DNA of 64,000 nt, from the NCBI GenBank assembly GCA_037447655.1, contig JBBHKE010000675.1, positions 65,275 through 129,274 on the forward strand. Reading direction: 5' to 3'. The notes under the pieces were generated by a model. That model ran no database searches. It had not been told where the DNA came from and was given only the letters and a program-made list of their open reading frames with translations. The first letter of the stretch is position 1, and the number at the start of each line of letters is the position of its first letter. The position numbers were made by a program, and so were the translations under genes. Shown one piece after another: positions 34,141 through 46,452 of this stretch. This DNA comes from Zygnema cylindricum (lineage: Eukaryota; Streptophyta; Zygnematophyceae; Zygnematales; Zygnemataceae).

Positions 34141-36850
34141 TCAATGTGAGGATTTATCACTAGCTTTCATTTGAAGACTTAATCTCTCAGGCGCTTTTCC
34201 CTTATTCTCTCGATTACTCCTCCTAACAACCACTTCTTCTCCCATTACATTTTTTTCACTCTTTTCAGAAATTGATGGCAAACTCTTTTCACTAATTTGT
34301 CTTTTCAAAGATAGTTTTGAACTCTCAGACTTATCATCACTCAAATTGGATTCCAAATCAAATTTGTCAGAATTTGAAACTCGACCAAATTTCGGTTTCC
34401 GTTTTGGGGTCACATAATGATAGTCTTCCTCATCCGACGAATCCGCCACTTCGAACTCCTCCAAACTGTTTTCTTCTTCAAAATCCAAGCTTTGCTCCTT
34501 GCCGTTCGAATATTCCATGGCCGCCTTTAAATTCTCGTGGAAGTCAACATTCCGTGACTCCACTACGTTTTGCGTCACAGGATTGAAGATCCGATACTGA
34601 TTCGAATTCACACTATATCCGACAAAAAATCCACTCCAACTCCGTGGACTAAACTAGCCGGTACGTTTGTTTCGGTCAATATATACGGTCGCTCGACAAC
34701 CCTAAATTCTTAAATGTCGTACGGACGGAACACGTCCAATCCAAAGTTTTTGAGGCGTCTTCTCGCTAGAAATCGAAGTCAATCTTCGATTACACACATA
34801 GTTTGTCGTGACTATGGCTTCTCCCCAAAGTGAAGCATTATGCTTCGTGCTATGAAGCATCGCACGCACCATTTCTGCAACGTCCTATTTTTCCTCTCGG
34901 CCACTCCATTAGATTGAGGTGAGTAAGTGGCGGTAAAATGCTGCTTGGTTCCTCGCTCCTCACAAAACTCCTTAAATGCGATAAATTCTCCACCATTGTC
35001 CGACCTCACAGCTTTCAATTTCCTGTCCGTTTCCCTTTCAGCCATCACAACAAACTTCTTAAAATAATCCAAAGCCTCCAACTTCCTTTTCAAAAGGTAC
35101 ACCCAACTCTTTTGGGAAAAATCATCAACAATCACAAAAATATATCTATTTCCCCCAAGACTCCTCGGCTTAATAGTTGTAAGTAGATCCACATGAACAA
35201 GTTCCAAAGGTTGACTAGCTCAAAATTTTACATTTTTGACATGATGCGGTTTCCTCATTTTCTTCCCCTTGCTACAACCATTACATCCATTCACCTTTTC
35301 TCTGGTCGCCAATTCCAAACCTCTCGCTGAATAATGCTTAATCATCTTTTTAATGTTTTCCTCCAAAGTGTGGCATAACTGATGATGCCAAAGGCTAAGG
35401 TCGCCTTTCTCCATCTCCACGGAAAGCATAGAAGATTCTTCTTTAACCGGTCGTTTCTAAACTAACTTACTAACCAAATTATCCGACATAAATCCTTCCC
35501 CAATTTGAATTCCTTCTTTACTTTTAATCATGATTATAAAATCCTCTAAAGAAATGACTCTACCTCCGGCCTTTTGAATTTGAGGAATACTAACCAAATT
35601 TACCACTCCATTAGGAATAAACAAAGCATCATTCAACTAAGCTTTATGCACTCTAACATTTTGATATTTATCTCTCACCGGTAAATCGATTTGGACCGTA
35701 CCAACCCTGTCCACCGGAATCACAGGTCCACTCGCAACCGTGACATTCTTTGGAACCGTAAGCTTCTTTGTATCCGAAAATAGACTTAAATCCGTACACA
35801 CATGATGAGTTGCGCCGGTATTAATAATCCAATCTCTTACACAATGATTACTAGAAGCCGAATTCAAAATTGCTCCGATTTTTTCGTCCAATAAAATGGT
35901 GAAATCGTAATGTCACTCCTCAATATCTTTTTCAAATTCCGTATAGTTTCTTTGATAACCGGATCCTCTTAATTGGCCACGACCGCGTCGGCGTCCTCGG
36001 CCACTTCCTTGTCCATTTCCTCGATTGTCATAAAAAGAAAAATTTTCGCCTTCTCGTTGGAAACAATGAGAACTCACATGTCCCCACTTATGGCAAATAT
36101 TGCATCTCTTCTCCTTATCCGAGTACTCGGCTGCAAAATGCCCTGTCTTATCACATTTGAAACAAGTCACGTTAGTGGTGTTAGATTTATCAAATTGACT
36201 TCTACTAAATCCAACATTTTGACCTCTTCCTCTAAAATTTCCTTTAATACCCCCTCTTATTCAGAACAAATTTAGATTCGCGGAATCCAAGGTATTAGCA
36301 TTATGGAATCCACTACTTTCAAAACCTCTACCTACACTCTCTCTAGACTTCTCAATGGACTTCAAATAATTTACCGCATACTCAAGTGTAGCCTTCCGTT
36401 TAGATTGAATTATTTCACTAGACGTAGAATATCTTTCGGGCAATCCCTCTAAAAACACTTATAACTTTTCATTTTCGGGTACAATTTTACCAACTACTAC
36501 TCAATTGCTCCAACAAAATATAAAATCTTTTGACTCCATCATCTATTGACTCATTGTGCTTAAACTTAAACTTTATGAAATCCTTGAACACATAATTTGC
36601 CTTATCTTTGACTCCTTTCTCAAAATGATTTTCTAACGCTTGCCAACATTTATGTGTTGTATCATGAATGAGAAAATAATCATGGACCGATCCAGTACAG
36701 CTTTGAATCAATCCATTCATGGCCGCCATATCTTTCAATCTCCACAAATTTTGCACCTTCAGATCTTTTGGCATATTCTCCTTGTCGTTGACGATCTTCC
36801 ATAACTTTTTCAAGATGAGACTCGCTCTCATGTTCTTCTTTCAAATAGCG
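34141..36850 (-). pseudogene. Copia element E gag-protease-integrase, RT/RNase H deleted
   Basis: Read leftwards: gag (36831-36261, with MRASLILKKLWKIV and a frameshift near its start), a CCHC-rich nucleocapsid (CFKCDKTGHFAAEYSDKEKRC, second knuckle CNICHKWGHVSSHC), an Arg/Gly tail, protease with WIINTGATHHVC (usual DSGA changed to NTGA), the GAG-pre-integrase HH-CC knuckle (LWHHQLCHT ... CNGCSKGKK), and the integrase core with DNGGEF and TYSPQSNGVAERKNRT. The frame ends in the integrase-RT linker (RRSNRENKGKAPERLSLQ) and runs straight into a polypurine tract and LTR. RT and RNase H are therefore absent. Several stops separate the blocks. Confidence 0.85.
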
Positions 36851-37180
36851 TAGTTGGATCCGTCAAACATGCCACGGTTAAGATCATGTTCCGTCTCCGT
36901 TTAACAACGATTAATTACGAGAACCGCACCACATAAACGTTGGTCGATTAACTGAACAACAATTTTACGGCAATGTACGGAATTTTATTGCAAACTGGTA
37001 AACATGGAACGAAAAAAGGAGGGCAAACACAAAGTACAATGGACGCAAAATAACATTTTGCTCGCCGCCAGAATCAAACGGACGACTTGGAATGAGAAAA
37101 CACGAGCAAACAGCCAGCGTGAGCGCCGGCATCTTGGAATGGCTTATTTGGCAGCTTAAGGCGTTGTTCCATTAGGCGGT
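36851..37180. other. spacer between elements E and A
   Basis: No LTR, primer site or coding frame could be recognised here, although the 5' LTR of E would be expected. E looks truncated. Confidence 0.5.
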
Positions 37181-38174
37181 TATTGAAACAAATAGTTATT
37201 GTTATTTTATAGGTCTTAATATATTTGCGGAAAAAAGAACATGCTGGTAACTTGTCTTCATCTCTTCTCTCTTACCCCCATACTTGTTGTAGTCACTGAA
37301 GGAGAAAGAGAGTGATGGAGCCATGGCTGCCTCAGCTCCATAGATAGGGTTAGAGAGTGACCTTAAGTCACTCTCTACAAAAAGGTTGAGTCCAGCACGA
37401 CTCGAACCCCGGCTGGTAGAGCGTGGCGTAGCCGTCCGCTCTAACCAGTTTGTCGTAGATGTTCGCTAAAGTGTATAGGGTGTGACTCATATTTAAAGTA
37501 TATTACGTCCCGTAATCCGATTAACGGAAATGTAAATGTAACATCATAGAACAGGGTAAATTGAGTGCAACCCGGATCCCGCACGAAACAAATGAATCAG
37601 ACATTTGTTTCGACGGACAACATTTAATGCCGGTTCTTATACAACGCCATACGTCTTTGCCGAGATTCCGGAATGGTCACCTTGGCGTTTTGTGACGTGG
37701 CATGACCTGGAGCCACGTGGAGAGATGACATTCGGTCATGGGAATTCCGATGAGCGTACGGACAAGCGAAAAACGGATACACGTCCATTTAATAACCTTG
37801 TCTTACATATGCCGTACAAATAGTACACCAGCAATAGTACTTTTGGTACGGTACAGTAATCAGATTGGTCCGTACTTCAGTGGATAGAAGTTATTAGAGG
37901 GAATCAGGACTTAGAAAATTTTGGTAGGTAGTCACCTCTCCCTTTGAGAGTTTGTACAAATTGGAATTTTAACTGCCTCATAACTAATCGGTTGGTGGCC
38001 GTTTTCAATGCTTTTTTTTGATACGGACTCAGGGGAGTCTAGGCTGCATAGAAGTGCAGTCAAACTGTCATTTTGCCTTCCTGGAGAGGAGCGGTTGTGG
38101 CTTGAAGTGGGTTAGTTAAATACTATCTAGAGGCTTCCTGAATTCTGTGGTCCAATGGAGGACACAGAATTGCA
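37181..38174 (+). repeat. 5' LTR of Copia A
   Basis: Starts TATTGAAACAAATAG (TG changed to TA in this copy) and ends GACACAGAATTGCA. Contains an antisense tRNA-like module at 37379-37450. Confidence 0.92.
37379..37450 (-). ncRNA. tRNA-like module antisense to the LTR of Copia A (5' LTR copy)
   Basis: On the minus strand a hairpin CTGGTTAGAGCG ... CGCTCTACCAG is followed by GTTCGAGTC (37407-37399), an exact match to the Pol III B-box consensus GWTCRANNC, and then by TTTTT at 37383-37379, a Pol III-type stop. The cloverleaf is incomplete: the T-stem does not pair well and the A-box is poor. Transcription is not shown. The 3' LTR copy is at 42718-42789. Confidence 0.4.
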
Positions 38175-38187
38175 GGTTATGGGCCCA
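38175..38187 (+). promoter_or_regulatory. primer binding site of Copia A for a half initiator tRNA
   Basis: GGTTATGGGCCCA abuts the LTR end. It is the complement of TGGGCCCATAACC, the anticodon arm of eukaryotic initiator tRNA-Met, not of its 3' end. The same position in Drosophila copia works with a cleaved 5' half-tRNA. The ATG at 38179-38181 is in frame with gag. Confidence 0.8.
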
Positions 38188-39100
38188 CCCTCTAGGGTGC
38201 CCACCTTCAATGGATCTGGGTTCATCTATAGGGAAGCCATGATGATGGGCGCTTTGTGCGAAAAACGATACCGGGGTATCGTCAGTGGACAAGTGAAACG
38301 TCCACCTTCGGGAACTCCACCAGGATTTGGAAGAGTAAGGTTTCCTGCAGCAAGGTTTCTTGCAGCAACGGCTGCCTCAGCAGAGAAGGCACATGATGGG
38401 GACAACAGTGTGTTCGAAAAGGGGAAAGGGAAGGAGACACCCCTCACTCTTATTGCCACAGTCCGGGGAGCGACGACCGTGAAGACCGCGGAGAACGATA
38501 CTCAAATGTGGGAGGATGTAAACATGGCTGCCAAGAACTTCATTCTCAGGCACCTCACTCAAGCTTTGGCCACTCCTCATCTTCACATTTACAAGGCCGA
38601 GGAGTTGTGGGTGAGTTTGGTGAGATTTATAAAGCTGGAACTATTCAGGAGCTCCAGTTGGCTGAGCAAAAGCTAGTGAGTTACATTTACAAAGGAGGAA
38701 AGGTGTTAGATTACTGTAATGATCTTTCTTGTTTGTATATGGAGATAGAAAGTGCCGGGTGGACAGGTACAATGAAACTGAAAGTTAACACCCTTATCAT
38801 GGTGTTACCAGATGAGTACGAGAACATACTGTACCGAGTACAGGAAATGGCTGATAGTTCATGGAAATGGATCACAGTGGTTAGGATGATACTTGTGCAG
38901 GAAAACACAATGGAGATTAGGAGAGGAGGAAAGAGCATTCAAGCTCTAGCAGAGGGGACCGATGGGGGAAGGACCCGAAGAAACTGTACAAAGGAGAAAG
39001 AGATCATTCTCGAGGACCGTGGCCCCCAAATGGTCTTTGTCATTTTTGCAAAAAGCCGGAACACTTCATCGCAGATTGTGTCAAGCTGTCGGAGATGAGG
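38179..39100 (+). pseudogene. Copia A gag (nucleocapsid), frameshifted
   Basis: Starts MGPPSRVPTFNGSGFIYREAM, or 8 codons earlier inside the LTR (ATG 38155, same frame). A frameshift near 38600 moves it to the frame with YIYKGGKVLDYCNDL and LIMVLPDEYENILYRV (retrotransposon gag UBN2-type region). A further shift leads to a single CX2CX4HX4C knuckle (CHFCKKPEHFIADC, about 39038-39080). Confidence 0.85.
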
Positions 39101-40930
39101 CTCCTAGAGAACCGTGGAGGGGGTTCTTCCGGAGGGAAGAAAAAATCACTTGTGGTTAAAAAAGGTATAGGAGAAACCGAGGATGAGTCTTCTGAGGAGG
39201 ATAGGGAGCTTCTTCTTGACGAGAATCTCGAGGAGAAGCAGATCCCTCGTGGACAGAAATGTGCCATTGGAGCAATTCGGGAAGCTCCACAGGAAGGATG
39301 GATCATCGACTCAGGTGCATCCATGCACATGTGTCGTGATAAAGAACTTTTCACTAAGCTAAAAAAGATCCCTACTGTAGAGATAGAGTATGGGGATGGG
39401 AGAGTGGTTATTACAAATCTAATGGGATCAGTAGATCTGAAAGTCTTAGTGGAGGGTAAGACTTCTATACTTAAATCCTCAAATGTACTATACATTCCTC
39501 AGCTGAGTAAAAATCTTGTCTATACGTCTGTGTTAGATGACAAAGAGTTTGATACCTTCACTAGAAAGGGAGTCTTTACAGTTAAGTATGGGGATGAAGT
39601 TTACTTCACGGCAGATAAGTGTAGCCAAGGAATGTTTAGGCTTAACGTGAGTAATGAAAAGAAAAATGCTTACTATGTTGGTGTTCATAAGTTGATGATT
39701 TGGCATAAGCGGTAGGGGCATGTACATTTTGATAGGTTAAGGGAATTGAAAAAGCTTGGGGTTGTAGAAGGCATTTGGGGATAATGAAATGATGGATGAT
39801 TGTAGTGGCTGTGCTCAGGGTAAGGCTCACAGACTTCCTTTTCCCAAAGCCGCCACATATAGAGGTGAGAAAGTATTAGATTTGGTCTACAAAGTTATTT
39901 GGGGACCTGCAAAAGTACCTTCGGTTGGAAGAAAAAGGTTTATGATGATCATAATCGATGATTGGTCTAGATACTCTAGAGTATACTTTCTAAAAACAAA
40001 GTCTGAAGCATCAACTTACTCCAAGAATATAAAGCATGGAGTGAGAAGTTGCATGAAACCCCCATTAAGAGGATAATGAGTGATAATGGGGCTGAATATA
40101 CCTCTAACCAGTTTGAGGAATATCTGAGAGATGAGGGAGTACAGCACCAGAAAAATCTACCATATGACCCAGAACAAAATAAGGTAGCTGAGAGGTTGAA
40201 TCGAACACTAGGAGATAGTGCATGCAGTATGTTGGCCGACAAAAAAATAGGAAAGAGATTTTGGGCAAAGGCAATGAACTGCGCCAACTACATTAAAAAT
40301 AGAGTCCTTACCTCAGCTCTAAAGGGAGTGACACCTATCGAGAGATGGGTTGGAAGGAAATCAAATATTTCACACCTTATAGATTTCGGTAGCCAAGTTT
40401 ACAGTCTTGACACAGATAGGAAAAACTAGAAACTAGATGCTAAGGGAAAACCTGGTTACTTTGTGGAATATGATGAGAATGTTATCGGGTATAGAGTCTA
40501 TGACTTAGCAAAGAAGGATATCATTCTGGTCAAACACCTAGTTGTCATAGATGAAGGAAAGTCATTTGATCCGTTCAAATATACAAAAAAGATAAAAATC
40601 AGATTCGAGTCCGATTGTGAGGAGAACTCGGTCTTTCCCGAAAAGGACATGAGTGAAACCGTGATTGCAGATTCAAGGGAGATCCGAGATACAAAAGACT
40701 CAACAGAAACCTCACGTACTCCTATGGACCTCGAGGAGATAGAAAAAGTGGGACCAGAACCGGCTTCCGTGGACAAGGGAGCCGATGAGATAGTGAGGAG
40801 AAATCCAACACTTCCATCCATTCGAGCTTCCGAATTTGAGGGAGGGAGAAGGAGCAGCAAAAGGATACAGGAAAAACAGGCCGCTCATAAGGTAACTAAG
40901 CTATCTCACCCAGAAGAGCCTTAGTCTTAC
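39095..40930 (+). pseudogene. Copia A protease and integrase, interrupted
   Basis: The protease is recognised by WIIDSGASMHMCRDKELF at about 39300. The GAG-pre-integrase zinc region follows (IWHKR, a stop at 39713-39715, then CSGCAQGKAHRLPF). The integrase core has IIIDDWSRYSRVYFLK, SDNGAEYTSNQFEE and NKVAERLNRT, giving the D,D-35-E residues in two overlapping frames (39789-40076 and 40049-40429). After a stop at 40427-40429 the linker region 40463-40924 contains GRRSSKRIQEKQ. Confidence 0.88.
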
Positions 40931-40939
40931 TCGGAGGCA

Positions 40940-42480
40940 GTGAATAGTTCAGAGAAAGAAAGATGGATTAGAGCCATAAATGATGAGATGACCTTCATCA
41001 TGGAAGCAAATACTTGGGAGCTAGCGGATTGTCCTCCAAGCATAAAACCTATTGGGTGTAAATGGGTATTTAAACTAAAACTGAACCCAGATAATACCAT
41101 TGAGAGATATAAGGCTCGATTAGTAGCCAAGGGGTTCACCCAAAAGGAGGGGATTGACTATGAGGAGACTTTTGCTCTTGTTGTCGGGTTCCCATCAGTA
41201 AGGATTCTCCTCAGTCTAGCAGCAGCGATAGACATGGATATACACCAGATGGACATTAAGACTGCTTTTGTTAATGGGGAGTTAGAGGAAGAAATTTTCA
41301 TGAGGCAACCCGAGGGGTTCGTGGAGGAAGGAGAAGAGAGCAAAGTCTGCAGGCTCATAGAGTCCTTATATAGACTGAAGCAGGCTCCCCGACAATGGAA
41401 TAAGAAACTAGATGAGTTTCTTACTAGTCTAGGATATATCAGGATCAGTTTTGACCATTCTATCTATATGTTTAAAGATGAGGATGGTGTGATCTTTATT
41501 GCAATTTATATGGATGATCTGTTAGTGTTAAGTAAGTCTTTGGAAAAGATCAATAAGTTGAAGAAAGATCTTAGATGCAGATTTGACATGAAAGATTTAG
41601 GGGAGGCAAGATATATTTTGGGAATTCAAATGGAAAGAGATAAGGGGAAGAGGATCATAAGACTCACTCAGAAAAAAACAATAGGAAATATGCTTGAGAA
41701 ATTTCAAATGGAGAAAGCTAACAGTTGTACCACTCCCATGGACTTGAAAAAAGTAAATGATGGGAGTGTAGAAAGAGGAGTGATAATTTTAGATGATCAG
41801 ATGAGTCCAGAGGAGAGAGAGTTTATGAAGTCTATCCCTTACAGACAGGTCGTAGGAATTTTAATCAACTTTATGAACTGTACAAGGCCGGACATAGCGG
41901 CAGCAGTAGGAGTCCTCAGTAGGAGTCTTAACGATCCTATAAAGGGAGATTGGGATGCAGCCAAGAGAGTCATGAGATATCTGGTTGGAACCAGAGAATT
42001 ATGGTTGCATTTGGGAGGGGAGCACATCGATATCACCACTTGGAGTGATGCCAGTTATGGGGATGCACCTATGAGAAGATGCACTTCTGGATGTGATTTG
42101 TATGAGGGGGAAGGTGCTTGTTGTTGGAGCAGTAAGCAAAAATGGTGGTTGCTCAGTCTACTATCGAGGCTGAGTATATGGCGTATCGTTCTTTTGTAAA
42201 ATATTTAATGTGGGTGAAATCATTGTTGCAAGAACTATGATATATGAAGGAGGGAGTGCATGAAGTTTTTTGTGATAATCAAGCTGCAATTCAATTGCAG
42301 CCAATCCAAAACACCATTTCAAAACAAAGCATATGGACATAAGATTAAGCTTCCGGAGAGAAAAAGTTGAAAACAAAATTTTAAATCTTGTGTATAGACC
42401 TGATGAAGAAATGGTGGCTGACATGATGACCAAACTTGTGCCCTCTCCTAAATTAAAATATTGGCGGGAAAAATGCGGGT
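40940..42480 (+). pseudogene. Copia A reverse transcriptase and RNase H
   Basis: A 419-codon open frame (40940-42199) covers the whole Copia RT: GCKWVFKLKLNPD, RLVAKGFTQKEGIDYEETFA, IHQMDIKTAFVNGELEEEIF, the catalytic IYMDDLLVL, DLGEARYILGIQ and the connection RQVVGILINFMNCTRPDIA. RNase H begins with TTWSDASYGDAP. A one-base shift near 42140 breaks the rest, which continues in another frame (EAEYMAYRSF, then the DNQAA block near 42280). The RT core itself has no obvious lesion. Confidence 0.9.
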
Positions 42481-42506
42481 TAAAAGAAAAATTAAAATTA
42501 GACTAG

Positions 42507-42519
42507 AAAATAAGGGGAG
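42507..42519 (+). promoter_or_regulatory. polypurine tract of Copia A
   Basis: AAAATAAGGGGAG directly before the 3' LTR. The same 13 bases precede the 3' LTR of element B, so A and B belong to one family. Confidence 0.85.
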
Positions 42520-43514
42520 TGTTGAAATAAATAGTTTTTGTTATTTTCTAGGTCTTAATATATTTGCGGAAAAAATAACATGCAGGCAACTTGTCTTCAT
42601 CTCTTCTCTCTTACCCCCATACTTGTTGTAGTCATTGAAGGAGAGAGAGAGTGATGGAGCCATGACTGCCTCAGCTCCATAGATAGGGTTAGAGAGTGAC
42701 CTTAAGTCACTCTCTACAAAAAGGTTGAGCCCAGCACGACTCGAACCCCGGCCGGTAGAGCGTGGCGTAGCCGTCCGCTCTAACCAGTTTGTCGTAGATG
42801 TTTGCTAATGTGTATAGGGTGTGACTCATATTTAAAGTATATTACGTCCCGTAATCCGATTAACGGAAATGTAAATGTAACATCATAGAACAGGTTAAAT
42901 TCAGTGCAGATTGGATCCCGCACGAAACAAATGAATCAGACATTTGTTTTGACATACGACATTTAATGTTGGTTCTTATCCAACGGCATATATCTTCACC
43001 GAGATTCCGGAATGGTTACTTTTGCCTTTTCTGACGTGGCATGACCTAGAGCCACGTGGAGAGATGACATTCGGTCATGGGAATTCCGAGGTTCGTACGG
43101 ACGAGTGAAAAACGGACACGCGTCCACTTAATAGCCTTGTCGTACATATTCCGTATAAAAGGTACACCGGCAGTAGTACTTTTGGTATGGTACAGTAACC
43201 TGATTGGTTCATACTTTAGTAGATAGAAGTTATTAGAGGGAATCAGGACTTAGAAAATTTTGGTAGGTAATCACCACTCCTTTTGAGAGTTTGTACAAAT
43301 TGGCATTTTTACTGCCTCATAACTAATCGGCTGGTTGGCCGTTTTCAGTGATTCTTTTTGCTACAGACTCAAAGGAGTCCAGGCTACATATGGGTGCAGT
43401 CAAAATGTCATTTTGCATTTCTGGACAGCAGTGGTTGTGGCTTGAAGTGGGTTAGTTAAATACTATTTAGAGGCTTCTTGTATTTTGTGGTCCAATGGAG
43501 GACACAGAATTGCA
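42520..43514 (+). repeat. 3' LTR of Copia A
   Basis: Begins TGTTGAAATAAATAG and ends GACACAGAATTGCA. Carries the second antisense tRNA-like module (B-box 42738-42746). Confidence 0.92.
42718..42789 (-). ncRNA. tRNA-like module, 3' LTR copy of Copia A
   Basis: Same hairpin, B-box (GTTCGAGTC) and T-run as the 5' LTR copy. One stem position differs and becomes a T-G wobble. Confidence 0.38.
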
Positions 43515-45131
43515 ACGGTTATAGTATATGCAAAAAATCGTTTATTGAAGCCATCGTTCCATTTTGTCGGGTCAGTTACCGACGTTTTATTTGCGTGGTG
43601 AAATTTGATTGGTTCACGTAATAAATGATTATTACGATTCTTAAAATCTTCAAAGAATCTTTGACAACGAATTGTGACTACATATTTGTACCAGTGAAGG
43701 TAAAAAGTGACTCATACGACATATTGAATAAATCTGTACAGGCGGACGAAACTTAAGATTTGTAAAAGCGTACGAAAATGTCAAAATGGTTAGTGGATGG
43801 CAACAGATATGTGAAAAAATATCCTCCGTCAAAAATTTTATTGCGTCTTCCAGTGGCCTCGCATCCTCCTTGGCGGAAGGCATATGTCATGTGCGACGTG
43901 TACTCACATGGTCGCGCGGTCGTCTTGGATATTTGTTCACTTTTCCACAAGGCACAATGCAATTCGTTCAAGCGCTAACAATTGACCTGCTCGGGGTCAC
44001 TTGTTGCTAACTAAAAGTGTTAGAGGATGTCATATCCGATTATGCATCCGACGGTCCACATTAATGCCTATAAACATGGAGAATCAAATCCCTCATATAG
44101 TAGCCTTGCTTTTCTGACAATTTTGCTTTTTTGTACGGCACTGTACGAAACAATACGGCTTTGAATAAACAACGTTATTTTTTCTCTAATGGAACCTTGC
44201 CCTTATGCCAAAAAAGCCAATAAATTAACACGTGGAAGGTCTTCAGTGGATATCAAGGAATAAAAGGACAAGGACATGGCGCCGGATGTGAAAGGTACAT
44301 CATTTTACTAGATCCGCATCAAAACCGTACAGATCTCATGGCGGCTATTGTACTTTCTGTGCTTGTACACGTCTGGCGAATAACACGTAGAGTTGAGTGT
44401 ACTGGCCGTACATTTATCTATATGGTCCGTACAGATATCGCCGATAGTTATTGATATCGGTGTTATCGCCGATAATAACCGATAAATATCGGTTTTTTAT
44501 CGGCGATAACACCAATAACGATATATCGTACCAATATTTCGATTATCGACTACCCAATAAAAGGCCTATATCGGTTATCAGCAAATCCTTACCGATACAC
44601 AACACTAGATATTACTGTCAAAGTTTAAATAGTGTTGAATGTAATTTACCGAAATTGATGCTAATTAAGATTTTTTTATTTTTTTTTAAATTGTGTATTG
44701 TAATTTCGTCCTAATGCTAATTTGGGAAAAACAAAATGGAAATATTTTCCGTACGATTGTATAAATTAACATATGTTTTGTACAAAATATTAGAAATCGT
44801 ACGCGGTTGTGAAATTTAAAAATCAGTACATGTCAGACTAATTTACATGGCAGAATAATCCCGTTTTTTTAGCGCACGTTCTTATACGTGCGCGTCTAAT
44901 TTAATTCTTTATAAGTAAAATTTTCAATTGAAAAGGTACATTAATGTATGGTCTGACATCGACCGTACACCACAATTTAGATTTTATTGTACTTTGGTTC
45001 TTTACGCTATTTTGTACAGTACCTTAATTAAAGTAAAGGTAAAAATAAAATCATGTATCCTTTTTAAGAAAAAAAATAAAAAATTTAGGAACCCAAATTA
45101 GAGTTATATACTCTAATAACGATTCGCGGTG
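43515..45131. other. spacer with repeat fragments
   Basis: No recognised gene. A 66-codon plus-strand frame at 43778-43978 is unmatched. It contains the GATATCG-type element (44440-44607) and, at 45080-45131, a right end of the CACCGCG MITE family (CTCTAATAACGATTCGCGGTG, then TA) whose left end was not found. Confidence 0.5.
44440..44607. mobile_element. GATATCG-type palindromic element, second copy
   Basis: Dense in ATCGGTTATCG/CGATAACCGAT palindromes (for example ATCGGTGTTATCGCCGATAA). It ends CCGATACACAACACTA, the same terminus as the element at 29607-30386 with small changes. Confidence 0.55.
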
Positions 45132-45278
45132 TACATTGTGCCAACGGTACGGCGGTCTGCGACAGATGGCAACATTGCATTGTGCCAACCATACGCGGTC
45201 AGGACAACGACGGTTGGCAATGATACATTATGCCATCCGTACAGCGGTGTACATAGCGACGCACGGCAGTGTTACATT
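45132..45278. repeat. ~46-50-bp minisatellite, left part, interrupted by Copia C
   Basis: About three units related to ACATTATGCCATCCGTAC followed by GCGGTGTACATAGCGACGCA. The array resumes at 57705 on the other side of element C, with ACATT duplicated at the junction. Confidence 0.85.
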
Positions 45279-46192
45279 TGTTAATCTACAACCACCGGTG
45301 CAAGTGGAGGAGCAACAGTAGTAGTAGAAGTAGACATGATACACTCTCAAAAGTTATCAAGAATCTTACGAAACAACTATTTTCAAGTGCTCACCAAATC
45401 TTTTACAAGCAACCAAACTTCATAAAGCTCTATCAAATTATAGAGCAGCATACACACTGAGAACTCCTAAAGTTTCACCACAATTGACCCGAGAACACTC
45501 AAGATATAACACTCAAAAGTTACCCAAAAAATGTTTGCAGTTTTACTAATTAGAAGTCTGGATACATAAAATGCTCTAAGTTCTAAGTATTATACTCTCG
45601 ATGTTCTATCGCCGATAGAAGTGTACCTCAGAGCTAAGTCCAAAATCAACCCACCAACTGAGATCTACGTGTTCCTAATCTTGCCCACCCAATCTATCAC
45701 CGTACAGTCAATATTACTCATAATCTATATTAAGTAATTGTACAAATACTTGTTGGCTAAGTCACTTGTGATACTCTTATGAATCTCGTCCGTTGACTTA
45801 ATTCATATCAATCGCAGCTGCGTTGTCCCGTACCGAATCACATTCCAATCACCTGCGACCGCGGTGTCTTTTACCGAATCATATCCAAGATAGCAGCAGC
45901 TGCGTTGTCTGTACAAATGATATCTAAAGTAACCACACTTGCGTTGTCATGTATGTGTCGCAGTTGCGCTGTTCTGTCTGCGACGCTGCAGCGTTGCTCT
46001 GTCTGCATAGCAGCTGCGCTGCTGCGCTGCTCTGTATGCATAGTCGCTGCGCTGATTCGTCTGCGTCGCAGTTGTGTTGTCCTGTACTGCACTCAAGTGA
46101 TGACGCATGTCCTTGTGAAACTTACGCTACAAATTACTACCTTTCTATCGTCACACTAATTTACTAAGAATTAATGTTTTCCAAAATTAACA
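45279..46192 (-). repeat. 3' LTR of Copia C
   Basis: On the plus strand it starts TGTTAATCTACAACC and ends CCAAAATTAACA. Contains short GCTGCGCTG/GTCTGCG repeats around 45950-46080. Confidence 0.85.
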
Positions 46193-46452
46193 GTACTCTC
46201 AAGCTTCAGACTCAGTGTATCTTCACAACTGTGATGTCAAATCCGCGCAGGTGCGATGTCACACTTAGAGCATCATGGCAGCATAGCAGCGCAACATGGC
46301 AACATAGCAGCGCAACATGGCAACATAGCAGCGCCGAAAATCAACTAGTCACCTAGTCCCACTACACCCTGATTGTGGACTAGCATAGCATGGGAGTATG
46401 GCAGTGCAGCAACTCAGCTATTCACCCAATCCTACTGCATCCCTACAATACT

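Larger units (their letters stand above)
37181..43514 (+). mobile_element. Copia LTR retrotransposon A, near full length
   Basis: Two LTRs (37181-38174 and 42520-43514) of about 995 bp differ by visible but limited substitutions. The flanks gCGGT and aCGGT look like a 5-bp target duplication with one change. The order is LTR, primer site, gag, protease, integrase, RT, RNase H, polypurine tract, LTR, as in Ty1/copia. The long RT-RNase H frame is intact but the rest has several frameshifts and stops, so the element is dead or very recently degraded. Confidence 0.93.

Noticed and set aside
37399-37450. Functional tRNA gene
   Set aside because: The B-box and T-run are good, but the T-stem and acceptor stem do not pair, so it is called only tRNA-like.
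44820-45131. CRISPR-like spacing of TTAGAGTA repeats
   Set aside because: The repeats are short, irregular, palindromic and tied to MITE ends in a eukaryotic sequence.
45905-46167. Cys/Ala-rich frames in the Copia C LTR
   Set aside because: They come from GCTGCG/GTCTGCG short repeats inside the LTR.
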